A stretch of DNA of 64,000 nucleotides, from NCBI RefSeq assembly GCF_027744825.2, contig NC_071340.1, positions 1,681,501 through 1,745,500 on the forward strand, read 5' to 3'. The notes beneath the pieces were generated by a model that saw nothing but the letters and a program-made list of their open reading frames with translations, made no database searches and was not told the DNA's origin. Source of the DNA: Synchiropus splendidus (lineage: Eukaryota > Chordata > Actinopteri > Syngnathiformes > Callionymidae). Positions 34,731-47,700 of this stretch are shown piece by piece (position 1 is the stretch's first letter; every line of letters starts with the position of its first letter). A program made the translations under genes and the position numbers.

Positions 34731-37177
34731 GGGTTTTTCCAAAGTTATCAACATTTTTATGTTTGGCGTTCCGGAACCCACCTTATCTCAGGCTGAAAAC
34801 GCGTTTTCTGCATTGTCCCTTAACTTTGCAAGGAAGCATCAGAACGTAAAATTTTCAGCTCCCACTATGACAAACAGGGTCTTTCTAATAGTTGCACATC
34901 AAATCTAATCTGTCTGAAGTGTTTTTCGAAAGTTATCAACATTTTTAAGTTTGGCGTTCCGGAACCCACCTTATCTCAGGCTGAAAATGCGTTTTCTGCA
35001 TTGTCCCATAACTTTGAAGGAAAGCTTCAGAACATGAAAGTTTCACCTCCCACTATAGCAGAAAGGGTCTTTCTAGTCGTTGCACATCAAATATAAGCTG
35101 TCTGAAATGTTTTTCCAAAGTTATCAACATTTTTATGTTTGGCGTTCCGGAATCGACCTTATCTCAGGCTGAAGACGCGTTTTCTGCATTGTGCCATAAC
35201 TTTGCAGGGAAGCTTCAGAACATTAAATTTTCACCTCCCACTATAGCAGAAAGGGTCTTTCTAGTAGTTGCACATCAAATCTAAGCTGTCTGAAGTGTTT
35301 TTCGAAAGTTATCAACATTTTTATGTTTGGCGTCCCGGAATCGACCTTATCTCAGGCTGAAAACGCGTTTTACGCATTGTCCCATAACTTTCCAGGGAAG
35401 CTTCAGAACATGAAATTATGTCCTCCCACTATGGCAGAAAGGGTCTTTCTATTAGTTGCACATCAAATCTAATCTGTCTGAAGTGTTTTTCGAAAGTTAT
35501 CAACATTTTTACGTTTGCCGTTCCGGAACCCACCTTATATCAGGCTGAAAACGCGTTTTGTGCATGTGCCATTTATTCTCAGGGAAGATTCAGAAAATGA
35601 AATTTTCACCTCCCACTATAGCAGAAAGGGTCTTTCTAGTAGTTGCACATCAAATCTAAGCTGTCTGAAGTGTTTTTCGAAAGTTATCAACATTTTTAAG
35701 TTTGGCGTTCCGGAACCCACCTTATCTAAGACTGAAAACGCGTTTTCTACATTGTGCCATAACTTTGCAGGGAAGCTTCAGAACATGAAATTTTCACCTC
35801 CCACTATAGCAGAATGGGTCTTTCTTGTAGTTGCACATCAAATCTAAGCTGTCTGAAGTGTTTTTCGAAAGTTATCAACATTTTTATGTTTGGCGTTCCG
35901 GAATCGACCTTATCTCAGGCTAAAAACGCATTTTACGCATTGTCCCATAACTTTCCAGGGAAGCTTCAGAACATTAAATTTTTACCTCCCACTATGGCAG
36001 AAAGGGTCTTTCTAGTAGTTGCACATCAAATCTAAGCTGTCTGAAGTGTTGTTCCAAAGTTATCAACATTTTTACGTTTGTCGTTCCGGAACCCACCTTA
36101 TCTCAGGCTGAAAACGCGTTTTCTGCATTGTGCCATTAATTCTCAGGGAAGCATCAGAACATGAAATTTTCAACTCCCACTATAACAGACAGGGTTCTTT
36201 GTAGTAGTTGCAGATCAAATCCAAGCTGTCTGAAGTGTTTTTCCAAAGTTATCAACATTTTTATGTTTGGCGTTCCGGAACCCTCCTTATCTTAGGCTGA
36301 AAACGCGTTTTCTGCATTGTGCCATAACTTTGCAGGGAAGCTTCATAACAAGAAATTTTCACCACCCACTATAGCAGAAAGGGTCTTTCTAGTAGTTGCA
36401 CATCAAATCTAAGCTGTCTGAAGTGTTTTTCGAAAGTCATCAACATTTTTATGTTTGGCGTTCCGGAACCCACCATATCTCAAGCTGAAAACGTGTTTTC
36501 TGCCTTGTGCCATAACTTTGCAGGGAAGCTTAAGAACATGACATTTTCACGTCCCACTATAGCAGAAAGGGTATTTCTAGTAGTTGCACATCAAATCTAA
36601 GCTGTCTGAAGTGTTTTTCGAAAGTTATCAACATTTTTATGTTTGGCGTTCCGGAATCGACCTTATCTCAGGATGAAAAATCGTTTTCTTCATTGTCCCA
36701 TAACTTTCCATGGGAAGCTTCCGAACATGAAATTTTAACCTCCCACTATAGCAGAAAGGGTCTTCCTAGTAGTTGCACATCAAATCTAAGCTGTCTGATG
36801 TGTTTTTCCAAAGTTATCAGCATTTTTATGTATGGTGTTCCGGAATCAACCTTATCTCAGGCTGAAAACGCGTTTTACGCATTGTGCCATAACTTTGCAG
36901 GGAAGCTTTAGAACATGAAATTTTCACCTCCCACTATAGCAGAAAGAGTCTTTCTGGTAGTTGCACATCAAATCTTAGCTGTCTGAAGTGTTGTTCCAAA
37001 GTGATCAACATTTTTACGTTTGGCATTTCGGAACCCACCATATCTCAGGCTGAAAACGCGTTTTCTGCATTGTGCCATAACTTCTCAGGGAAGCTTCAGA
37101 ACATTAAATGTTCACCTCCCATTATAGCAGAAAGGGTCTTTCTAGTAGTTGCACATCAAATCTAAGCTGTCTGAAGT
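34731..37177 (+). repeat. Mixed monomer section
   Basis: Satellite monomers without a clear long tandem unit. 34.8-35.5 kb copies the left flank of the 1237-bp repeats (AAATTATGTCCTCCCAC near 31137 and 35412). One monomer near 35560 is irregular (GCATGTGCCATTTATTCTC), and a similar CATTAATTCTCAGGG occurs near 36135. These small indels fuse reading frames and create the 110-codon open frame at 35515-35847, which is not a gene. Confidence 0.65.
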
Positions 37178-40100
37178 GTTTTTCCAAAGTTATCAACATT
37201 TTTATGTTTGGCGTTCCGGAATCGACCTTATCTCAGGCTTAAAACGCGTTTTACGCATTGTGCCATAACTTTGCACGGAACCTTTAGAACATGAAATTTT
37301 CACCTCCCACTATAGCAGAAAGGGACTTTCTAGTAGTTGCACATCAAATCTAATCTGTCTGAAATGTCGTTCCAAAGTTAGCAACATTTTTAAGTTTGGC
37401 GTTTCGGAACCCACCTTATCTCAGGCTGAAAACGCGTTTTCTGCATTTTGCCATAACTTCTCAGGGAAGCTTCAGAACATGAAATGTTCACCTCCCACTA
37501 TAGCAGAAAGGGTCTTTCTAGTAGTTGCACATCAAATCTAAGCTGTTTTAAGTTTTTTTCCAAATTTATCAACATTTTTATGTTTGGCGTTCCAGAATCG
37601 ACCTTATCTGAGGCTGAAAACGCGTTTTACGCATTGTGCCATAACTTTGCAGGGAAGCTTAAGAATATGAAATTTTCACCTCCCACTATAGTAGAAAGGG
37701 TATTTCTAGTAGTTGCACATCAAATCTAAGCTGTCTGAAGTGTTTTTCGAAAGTTATCAACATTTTTATGTTTGGCGTTCCGGAACCCACCTTATCTCAA
37801 GCTGAAAACGTGTTTTCTGCATTGTGCCATAACTTTTCAGGGAAACTTCAGAACATGAAATTTTGACCTCCCACTATAGCAGAAAGGGACTTTCTAATAG
37901 TTGCCCATCAAATCTGAGCTGACTGAAGTGTTTTTCGAAAGTTATCAACATTTTTATGTTTGGCGTTCCGGAACCCACCTTATCTCAAGCTGAATACGCG
38001 TTTTCTGCATTGTGCCATAACTTTGCAGGGATGCTTCAGAACATGAAATGTTCACCTCCAACTATCGCAGAAAGGGTCTTTCTAGTAGTTGCACATCAAA
38101 TGTAAGCTGTCTGAAGTGTTTTTCGAAAGTTATCAACATTTTTATTTTTGGCGTTCCGGAATCGACCTTATCTCAGGATGAAAATGCGTCTTCTGCATTG
38201 TCCCATAACTTTCCAGGGAAGCTTCAGAACATGAAATTTTGACCTCCCACTATAGCAGAAAGGGTCTTTCTAGTAGTTGCACATCAAATCTAAGCTGTCT
38301 GATGTGTTTTTCCAAAGTTATGAACATTTTTATGTTTGGCGTTCCGGAGTCGACCTTATCTCAGGCTGAAAATTCGTTTTCTGCATTGTGCCATAACTTC
38401 TCAGGGAAGCTTGAGAACATGAAATGTTCATCTCCCACTATAGCAGAAACTGTCTTCCTAGTAGTTGCACATCAAATCTAAGCTGTCTGAAGTGTTTTTC
38501 CATAGTTATCAACATTTTTATGTTTGGCGTTCCGGAATCGACCTTATCTCAGGCTGAAAACGCGTTTTACGCATTGTGCCATAACTTTGCAGGGAATGTT
38601 CAGAAAATGAAATTTTCACCTCCCACTATAGCAGAAAGGGTCTTTCTAGTAGTTGCACATCAAATCTAAGCTGTCTGAAGTGTTGTTGCAAAGTCATCAT
38701 CATTTTTACGCTTGGCGTTCCGGAACCCACCTTATCTCAGGCTGAAAACGCGTTTTCTGCATTATGCCATAACTTCTCAGGGAAGCTTCAGAACATGAAA
38801 TGTTCTCCTCCCACTATAGCAGAAAGGGTCTTTCTAGTAGTTGCACATGAAATCTAAGCTGTCTGAAGTGTTTTTCCAAAGTTATCAACATTGTTATGTT
38901 TCGTGTTCCGGAATCGACCTTATCTCAGGATGAAAAATAGTTTTCTGCATTGTCCCATAACTTTCTAGGGAAGCTTCAGAACATGAAATTTTGACCTCCC
39001 ACTATAGCAGAAAGGGTCTTTCTAGTAGTTGCACATCAAATCTAAGCTGTCTGAAGTGTTGTTCCAAAGTGATCAACATTTTTACGTTTGGCATTTCGGA
39101 ACCCACCATATCTCAGGCTGAAAACGCGTTTTCTGCATTGTGCCATAACTTCTCAGGGAAGCTTCAGAACATTAAATGTTCACCTCCCATTATAGCAGAA
39201 AGGGTCTTTCTAGTAGTTGCACGTCAAATCTAAGCTGTCTGAAGTGTTTTTCCAAAGTTATCAACATTTTTATGTTTGGCGTTCCGGAATCTACCATATC
39301 TCAGGCTGAAAACGCGTTTTCTGCATTGTGCCATAACTTTGCAAGGAAGCTTCAGAACATGAAATTTTCACCTCCCACTATAGCAAAAAGGGTCTTTCTA
39401 GTAGTTGCACATCAAATCTAAGCTGTCTGAAGTCTTTTTCCAAAGTTATCAACATTTTTATGTTTGGCGTTCCGGAATCGACCTAATCTCAGGATGAAAA
39501 TGCGTTTTCTGCATTGTCCCATAACTTTCGAGGGAAGCTTCATAACATGAAATATTGACCTCCCACTATAGCAGAAAGGGTCTTTCTAGTAGTTGCACAT
39601 CAAATCTAAGCTGTCTGAAGTGTTTTTCCAAAGTTATCAACATTTTTATGTTTGGCGTTCCGGAATCGACCTTATCTCAGGCTTAAAACGCGTTGTCTGC
39701 ATTGTGCCATAACTTTGCAGGGAACCTTTAGAACATGAAATTTTCACCTCCCACTATAGCAGAAAGGGACTTTCTCGTAGTTGCACATCAAATCTAATCT
39801 GTCTGAAATACCGTTCCAAAGTTAGCAACATTTTTAAGTTTGGCGTTTCGGAACCCACCTTATCTCAGGCTGAAAACGTGTATTCTGCATTGTGCCATAA
39901 CTTCTCAGGGTAGCTTCAGAACATGAAATGTTCACCTCCCACTGAAGCAGAAAGGGTCTTTCTAGTAGTTGCACATCAAATCTAAGCTGTTTTAAGTTTT
40001 TTTTCCAAATTTATCAACATTTTTATGTTTGGCGTTCCAGAATCGACCTTATCTGAGGCTGAAAACGCGTTTTACGCATTTTGCCATAACTTTGCAGGGA

Positions 40101-43100
40101 AGCTTCAGAAAATGAAATTTTCACCTCCCACTATAGCAGAAAGGGTCTTTCTAGTAGTTGCACATCAAATCTAAGCTCTCTGAAGTGTTGTTCGAAAGTT
40201 ATCAACATTTTTACGTTTGGCGGTCCGGAACCCACCTTATCTCAGGCTGAAAACGCGTTTTGTGCATTGTGCCATAACTTCTCAGGGAAGCTTCAGAACA
40301 TGAAATGTTCACCTCCCACTGTAGCAGAAAAGGTCTTTCTAGTAGTTGCACATCAAATCTAAGCAGTCTGAAGTGTTTTTCGAAAGTTATCTACATTTTT
40401 ATGTTTGCCGTTCCAGAATCGACCTTATCTCAGGCTGCAAAACGCGTTGTCTGCAATGTGCCATAACTTTGCATGGAAGCTTCCGAACATGAAATTTTAA
40501 CCTCCCACTATAGCAGAAAGGGACTTCCTAGTAGTTGCACATCAAATCTAAGCAGTCTGAAGTGTTTTTCGAAAGTTATCTACATTTTTATGTTTGCCGT
40601 TCCAGAATCGACCTTATCTCAGGCTGAAAACGCGTTGTCTGCATTGTGCCATAACTTCTCAGGGAAGTATCAGAACATTAAATGTTCACCTCCCATTATA
40701 GCAGAAAGGGTCTTTCTACTAGTTGCACATCAAATCTAAGCTGTCTGAAGTGTTGTTCCAAAGTGATCAACATTTTTACGTTTGGCATTTCGGAACCGAC
40801 CTAATCTCAGGATGAAAATGCGTTTTCTGCATTGTCCCATAACTTTCGAGGGAAGCTTCATAACATGAAATATTGACCTCCCACTATAGCAGAAAGGGTC
40901 TTTCTAGTAGTTGCACATCAAATCTAAGCTGTCTGAAGTGTTTTTCCAAAGTTATCAACATTTTTATGTTTGGCGTTCCGGAATCGACCTTATCTCAGGC
41001 TTAAAACGCGTTGTCTGCATTGTGCCATAACTTTGCAGGGAAGCTTCAGAACATGAAATTTTAACCTCCCACTATAGCAGAAAGGGTCCTTCTAGTAGTT
41101 GCACATCAAATCTAAGCAGTCTGAAGTGTTTTTCGAAAGTTATCTACATTTTTATGTTTGCCGTTCCAGAATCGACCTTATCTCAGGCTGAAAACGCGTT
41201 TTACGCATTGTGCCATAAATTTGCAAGGAAGCTTCAGAACATGAAATTTTCACTTGCCACTACAGCAGAAATCGTCTTTCTAGTAGTTGCACATCAAATC
41301 TAAACTGTCTGAAGTGTTTTTCCAAAGTTATCAACTTTTTTATGTCTGGCGTTCCGGAATCGACTTTTTCTCAGGCTGAAAACGCGTTTTACGCATTGTG
41401 CCATAAATTTGCAGGGAAGCTTCAGAACATGAAATTTTCACTTCCCACTATATCAGAAAGGGTCTTTCAAGTAGTTGCACATCAAATCTAAGCTGTCTGA
41501 AGTGTTTTTCCAAAGTTATCAACTTTTTTATGTTTGGCGTTCCGGAACCGACCTTATCTCAGGCTGAAAACGCGTTTTTCGCATTGTGCCATGAATTTGC
41601 AAGGAAGCTTCAGAACATGAAATTTTCACTTGCCACTACAGCAGAAATCGTCTTTCTAATAGTTGCACATCAAATCTAAACTGTCTGAAGTGTTTTTCCA
41701 AAGTTATCAACATTTTTATGTTTGGCGTTCCGGAATCGACCTTATCTCTGGCTGAAAACGCGTTTTCTGCATTGTGCCATAAATTTGCAGGGAAGCTTCA
41801 GAACATGAAATTTTCACCTGCCACTGTAGCAGAACTGGTCTTTCTAGTAGTTGCACATCAAATCGAAGCCGTCTGAAGTATTTTTCTGAAGTTATCAACT
41901 TTTTTATGTATGCCGTTCCGGAATCGACCTTATCTCAGCCTGAAAACGCGTTTTACGCATTGTGCCATAAATTTTTCAGGGAATCTTCAGAACATGAAAT
42001 TTTCACCTGCCACTATAGCAGAAACGGTCTTTCTCGTAGTTGCACATCAAATCTAAGCTGTCAGAAGTGTTTTTCCAAAGTTATCAACATTTTTATGTTT
42101 GGCGTTCCGGAACCCACCTTATCTCAGGCTGAAAACGCGTATTCTGTATTGTGCCATAACTTTGCAGGGTAGCGTCATAACATAAAATTTTCACCTGCCA
42201 CTAACGTAGAAATGGTCTTTCTAGTAGTTGCACATCAAAACTAAGCTGTCTTCAGTGTTTTTCCAAAGTTATGAACTTTTTTATGTTTGGCGTTCTGGAA
42301 TCGACCTTATCTCAGGCTGAAAACGCGTTTTACGCATTGTGCCATAAATTTGCAAGGAAGCTTCAGAACATGAAATTTTCACTTCCCACTATATCAGAAT
42401 GGGTCTTTCAAGTAGTTGCACATCAAATCTAAGCTGTCTGAAGTGTTTTTCCAAAGTTATCAACTTTTTTATGTTAGGCGTTCCGGAACCGACCTTATCT
42501 CAGGCTGAAAACGCGTTTTTCGCATTGTGCCATGAATTTGCAAGGAAGCTTCAGAACATGAAATTTTCACTTGCCACTACAGCAGAAATCGTCTTTCTAG
42601 TAGTTGCACATCAAATCTAAACTGTCTGAAGTGTTTTTCCAAAGTTATCAACTTTTTTATGTTTGGCGTTCCGGAATCGACTTTATCTCAGGCTGAAAAC
42701 GCGTTTTTCGCATTGTGCCATAAATTTGCAGGGAAGCTTCAGAACATGAAATTTTCACTTGCCACTACAGCAGAAATCGTCTTTCTAGTAGTTGCACATC
42801 AAATCTAAGCTGTCTGAAGTGTTTTTCCAAAGTTATCAACATTTTTATGTTTGGCGTTCTGGAAACGATCTTATCTCAGGCTAAAAATGCGTTTTCTGCA
42901 TTGTGCTATAACTTTGCAGGGAAGGTTCAGAACATGAAATTTCCACATCCCACTATAGCAGAAAGGGTCTTTCAAGTAGTTGCACATCAAATCTAAGCTG
43001 TCTGAAGTGTTTTTCAAAAGTTATCAACATTTTTATGTTTGGCGTTCCGGAATCGACCTTATCTCAGGCTGAAAACGTGTTTTACGCATTGTGCCATAAA

Positions 43101-44700
43101 TTTGCAGGGAAGCTTCAGAACATGAAATTTTCACATCCCACTGTACCAGAAATGGTCTTTCTAGTTGTTGCACATCAAATCTAAGCTGTCTGCAGTGTTT
43201 TTCCAAAGTTATCAACTTTTTTATGTTTGGCGTTCCGGAACCGACCTTATCTCAGGCTGAAAACGCGTTTTTCGCATTGTGCCATAAATTTGCAAGGAAG
43301 CTTCAGAACATGAAATTTTCACTTGCCACTATAGCAAAACTGGTCTTTCTAGTAGTTGCACATCAAATCTAAGCTGTCTGAAGTGTTTTTCTGAAGTTAT
43401 CAACTTTTTTATGTATGGCGTTCCGGAATCGACCTTATCTCAGCCTGAAAACGAGTTTTCTGCATTGTACCATAACTTTGCAGGGAAGCTTCAGAACATG
43501 AAATTTTCACTTCCCACTATAGCAGAAAGGGTCTTTCTTGTAGTTGCGCATCAAATCTAAGCTGTCTGAAGTGTTTTTCAAAAGTTATCTACATTTTTAT
43601 GTTTGGCGTTCTAGAACCCACCTTATCTCAGGCTGAAAACGCGTTTTCCGCATTATGCTATAAATTCGCAAGGAAGCTTCAAAACATGAAATTTTCACCT
43701 GCCACCATAGCAGAACTGGTCTTTCTAGTAGTTGCACATCAAATCTAAGCTGTCTGAAGTGTTTTTCCAAAGTTATCAACTCTTTTATGTTTGGCGTTTC
43801 GGAACCCATCTTTTTTCAGGCTGAAAATGCGTTTTCTGCATTGTGCCATAACTTTGCAGGGAAGATTCAGAACATGGAATCTTCACTACCCACTATAGCA
43901 GAAAGGGTCTTTCTGGTATTTGCACATCAAATCTACGCTGTCTGAAGAGTATTTAGAAAGTTATCAACATTTTTACATTCGGTGTTCTAGAACCCACCTT
44001 ATGTCAGGCTGAAAATGCGTTTTCTGCATTGTGCCATAACTTTGCAGGGAAGCTTCAGAACATGAAATTTTCACCTCCAACTATAGCAGAAAGGGTCTTT
44101 CTAGTAGTTGCACATCAAATCTAAGCTGTCTGAAGTGTTTTTCCAACGTTATCAACATTTTTATGTTTGGCGTTTCGGAACTCACCTTATGTCAGGCTGA
44201 AAATGCGTTTTCTGCATTGTGCCATAACTTTGCAGGGAAGCTTCAGAACATGAAATTTTCACCTCCCACTATAGCAGAAAGGGTCTTTCTAGCAGTTGCA
44301 CATCAAATCTAAGCTGTCTGAAGTGTTTTTCCAAAGTTATCAACATTTTTATGTTTGGCGCTCCGTTATCCACCTTGTCTCAGGCTGAAAACGCGTTTTT
44401 CGCATTATGCCATAAATTCGCTGGTAAGATTCAGAACATGAAATTTTCACCTGCCACTATAACAGAAATGGTCTTTCTAGTAGTTACACATCAAATCTAA
44501 GCTGTCTGAAGTGTTTTTCCAAAGTTATCAACATTTTTATGTTTGGTGTTCCGGAATCTACCTTTTCTCAAGCTAAAAACGCGTTTTCTTCATTGTGCCA
44601 TAAATTTGCAGGGAAGCTTCAGAACATGACATTTTCACCTCCCACTATATCAGAAAGGGTCTTTCTAGTAGTTGCACATCAAATCTAAGCTGTCTGAAGT
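37178..44700 (+). repeat. 7523-bp segmental unit, copy 1 (40 monomers)
   Basis: Begins with a monomer carrying CTCAGGCTTAAAACGCG and TTGCACGGAACCTTTAG. The sequence restarts at 44701 with the same markers. It includes the first zone of the CATAAATTTGCA/CTTGCCACTACAGCAG monomer family (from about 41.2 kb). Internally, blocks near 36.99 and 39.06 kb (GTTGTTCCAAAGTGATCAAC) are related, so older duplications lie within and across its left edge. Confidence 0.85.
40799..41040 (+). repeat. Probable gene-conversion tract inside copy 1
   Basis: This tract (CCTAATCTCAGGATGAAAAT, CATAACATGAAATATTGACC, GGCTTAAAACGCGTTGTC) matches 39481-39722 but not its positional partner in copy 2 (about 48322-48563), which has CCATATCTCAGGC and TTACCTCACGCTG. 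The offset between copies 1 and 2 is 7523 on both sides, so sequence was replaced without a change in length. Confidence 0.75.
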
Positions 44701-47700
44701 GTTTTTCCAAAGTTATCAACATTTTTATGTTTGGCGTTCCGGAATCGACCTTATCTCAGGCTTAAAACGCGTTTTACGCATTGTGCCATAACTTTGCACG
44801 GAACCTTTAGAACATGAAATTTTCACCTCCCACTATAGCAGAAAGGGACTTTCTAGTAGTTGCACATCAAATCTAATCTGTCTGAAATGTCGTTCCAAAG
44901 TTAGCAACATTTTTAAGTTTGGCGTTTCGGAACCCACCTTATCTCAGGCTGAAAACGCGTTTTCTGCATTTTGCCATAACTTCTCAGGGAAGCTTCAGAA
45001 CATGAAATGTTCACCTCCCACTATAGCAGAAAGGGTCTTTCTAGTAGTTGCACATCAAATCTAAGCTGTTTTAAGTTTTTTTCCAAATTTATCAACATTT
45101 TTATGTTTGGCGTTCCAGAATCGACCTTATCTGAGGCTGAAAACGCGTTTTACGCATTGTGCCATAACTTTGCAGGGAAGCTTAAGAATATGAAATTTTC
45201 ACCTCCCACTATAGTAGAAAGGGTATTTCTAGTAGTTGCACATCAAATCTAAGCTGTCTGAAGTGTTTTTCGAAAGTTATCAACATTTTTATGTTTGGCG
45301 TTCCGGAACCCACCTTATCTCAAGCTGAAAACGTGTTTTCTGCATTGTGCCATAACTTTTCAGGGAAGCTTCAGAACATGAAATTTTGACCTCCCACTAT
45401 AGCAGAAAGGGACTTTCTAATAGTTGCCCATCAAATCTGAGCTGACTGAAGTGTTTTTCGAAAGTTATCAACATTTTTATGTTTGGCGTTCCGGAACCCA
45501 CCTTATCTCAAGCTGAATACGCGTTTTCTGCATTGTGCCATAACTTTGCAGGGATGCTTCAGAACATGAAATGTTCACCTCCAACTATCGCAGAAAGGGT
45601 CTTTCTAGTAGTTGCACATCAAATGTAAGCTGTCTGAAGTGTTTTTCGAAAGTTATCAACATTTTTATTTTTGGCGTTCCGGAATCGACCTTATCTCAGG
45701 ATGAAAATGCGTCTTCTGCATTGTCCCATAACTTTCCAGGGAAGCTTCAGAACATGAAATTTTGACCTCCCACTATAGCAGAAAGGGTCTTTCTAGTAGT
45801 TGCACATCAAATCTAAGCTGTCTGATGTGTTTTTCCAAAGTTATGAACATTTTTATGTTTGGCGTTCCGGAGTCGACCTTATCTCAGGCTGAAAATTTGT
45901 TTTCTGCATTGTGCCATAACTTCTCAGGGAAGCTTGAGAACATGAAATGTTCATCTCCCACTATAGCAGAAACTGTCTTCCTAGTAGTTGCACATCAAAT
46001 CTAAGCTGTCTGAAGTGTTTTTCCATAGTTATCAACATTTTTATGTTTGGCGTTCCGGAATCGACCTTATCTCAGGCTGAAAACGCGTTTTACGCATTGT
46101 GCCATAACTTTGCAGGGAATGTTCAGAAAATGAAATTTTCACCTCCCACTATAGCAGAAAGGGTCTTTCTAGTAGTTGCACATCAAATCTAAGCTGTCTG
46201 AAGTGTTGTTGCAAAGTCATCATCATTTTTACGCTTGGCGTTCCGGAACCCACCTTATCTCAGGCTGAAAACGCGTTTTCTGCATTATGCCATAACTTCT
46301 CAGGGAAGCTTCAGAACATGAAATGTTCTCCTCCCACTATAGCAGAAAGGGTCTTTCTAGTAGTTGCACATGAAATCTAAGCTGTCTGAAGTGTTTTTCC
46401 AAAGTTATCAACATTGTTATGTTTCGTGTTCCGGAATCGACCTTATCTCAGGATGAAAAATAGTTTTCTGCATTGTCCCATAACTTTCCAGGGAAGCTTC
46501 AGAACATGAAATTTTGACCTCCCACTATAGCAGAAAGGGTCTTTCTAGTAGTTGCACATCAAATCTAAGCTGTCTGAAGTGTTGTTCCAAAGTGATCAAC
46601 ATTTTTACGTTTGGCATTTCGGAACCCACCATATCTCAGGCTGAAAACGCGTTTTCTGCATTGTGCCATAACTTCTCAGGGAAGCTTCAGAACATTAAAT
46701 GTTCACCTCCCATTATAGCAGAAAGGGTCTTTCTAGTAGTTGCACGTCAAATCTAAGCTGTCTGAAGTGTTTTTCCAAAGTTATCAACATTTTTATGTTT
46801 GGCGTTCCGGAATCTACCATATCTCAGGCTGAAAACGCGTTTTCTGCATTGTGCCATAACTTTGCAAGGAAGCTTCAGAACATGAAATTTTCACCTCCCA
46901 CTATAGCAAAAAGGGTCTTTCTAGTAGTTGCACATCAAATCTAAGCTGTCTGAAGTCTTTTTCCAAAGTTATCAACATTTTTATGTTTGGCGTTCCGGAA
47001 TCGACCTAATCTCAGGATGAAAATGCGTTTTCTGCATTGTCCCATAACTTTCGAGGGAAGCTTCATAACATGAAATATTGACCTCCCACTATAGCAGAAA
47101 GGGTCTTTCTAGTAGTTGCACATCAAATCTAAGCTGTCTGAAGTGTTTTTCCAAAGTTATCAACATTTTTATGTTTGGCGTTCCGGAATCGACCTTATCT
47201 CAGGCTTAAAACGCGTTGTCTGCATTGTGCCATAACTTTGCAGGGAACCTTTAGAACATGAAATTTTCACCTCCCACTATAGCAGAAAGGGACTTTCTCG
47301 TAGTTGCACATCAAATCTAATCTGTCTGAAATACCGTTCCAAAGTTAGCAACATTTTTAAGTTTGGCGTTTCGGAACCCACCTTATCTCAGGCTGAAAAC
47401 GTGTATTCTGCATTGTGCCATAACTTCTCAGGGTAGCTTCAGAACATGAAATGTTCACCTCCCACTGAAGCAGAAAGGGTCTTTCTAGTAGTTGCACATC
47501 AAATCTAAGCTGTTTTAAGTTTTTTTTCCAAATTTATCAACATTTTTATGTTTGGCGTTCCAGAATCGACCTTATCTGAGGCTGAAAACGCGTTTTACGC
47601 ATTTTGCCATAACTTTGCAGGGAAGCTTCAGAAAATGAAATTTTCACCTCCCACTATAGCAGAAAGGGTCTTTCTAGTAGTTGCACATCAAATCTAAGCT

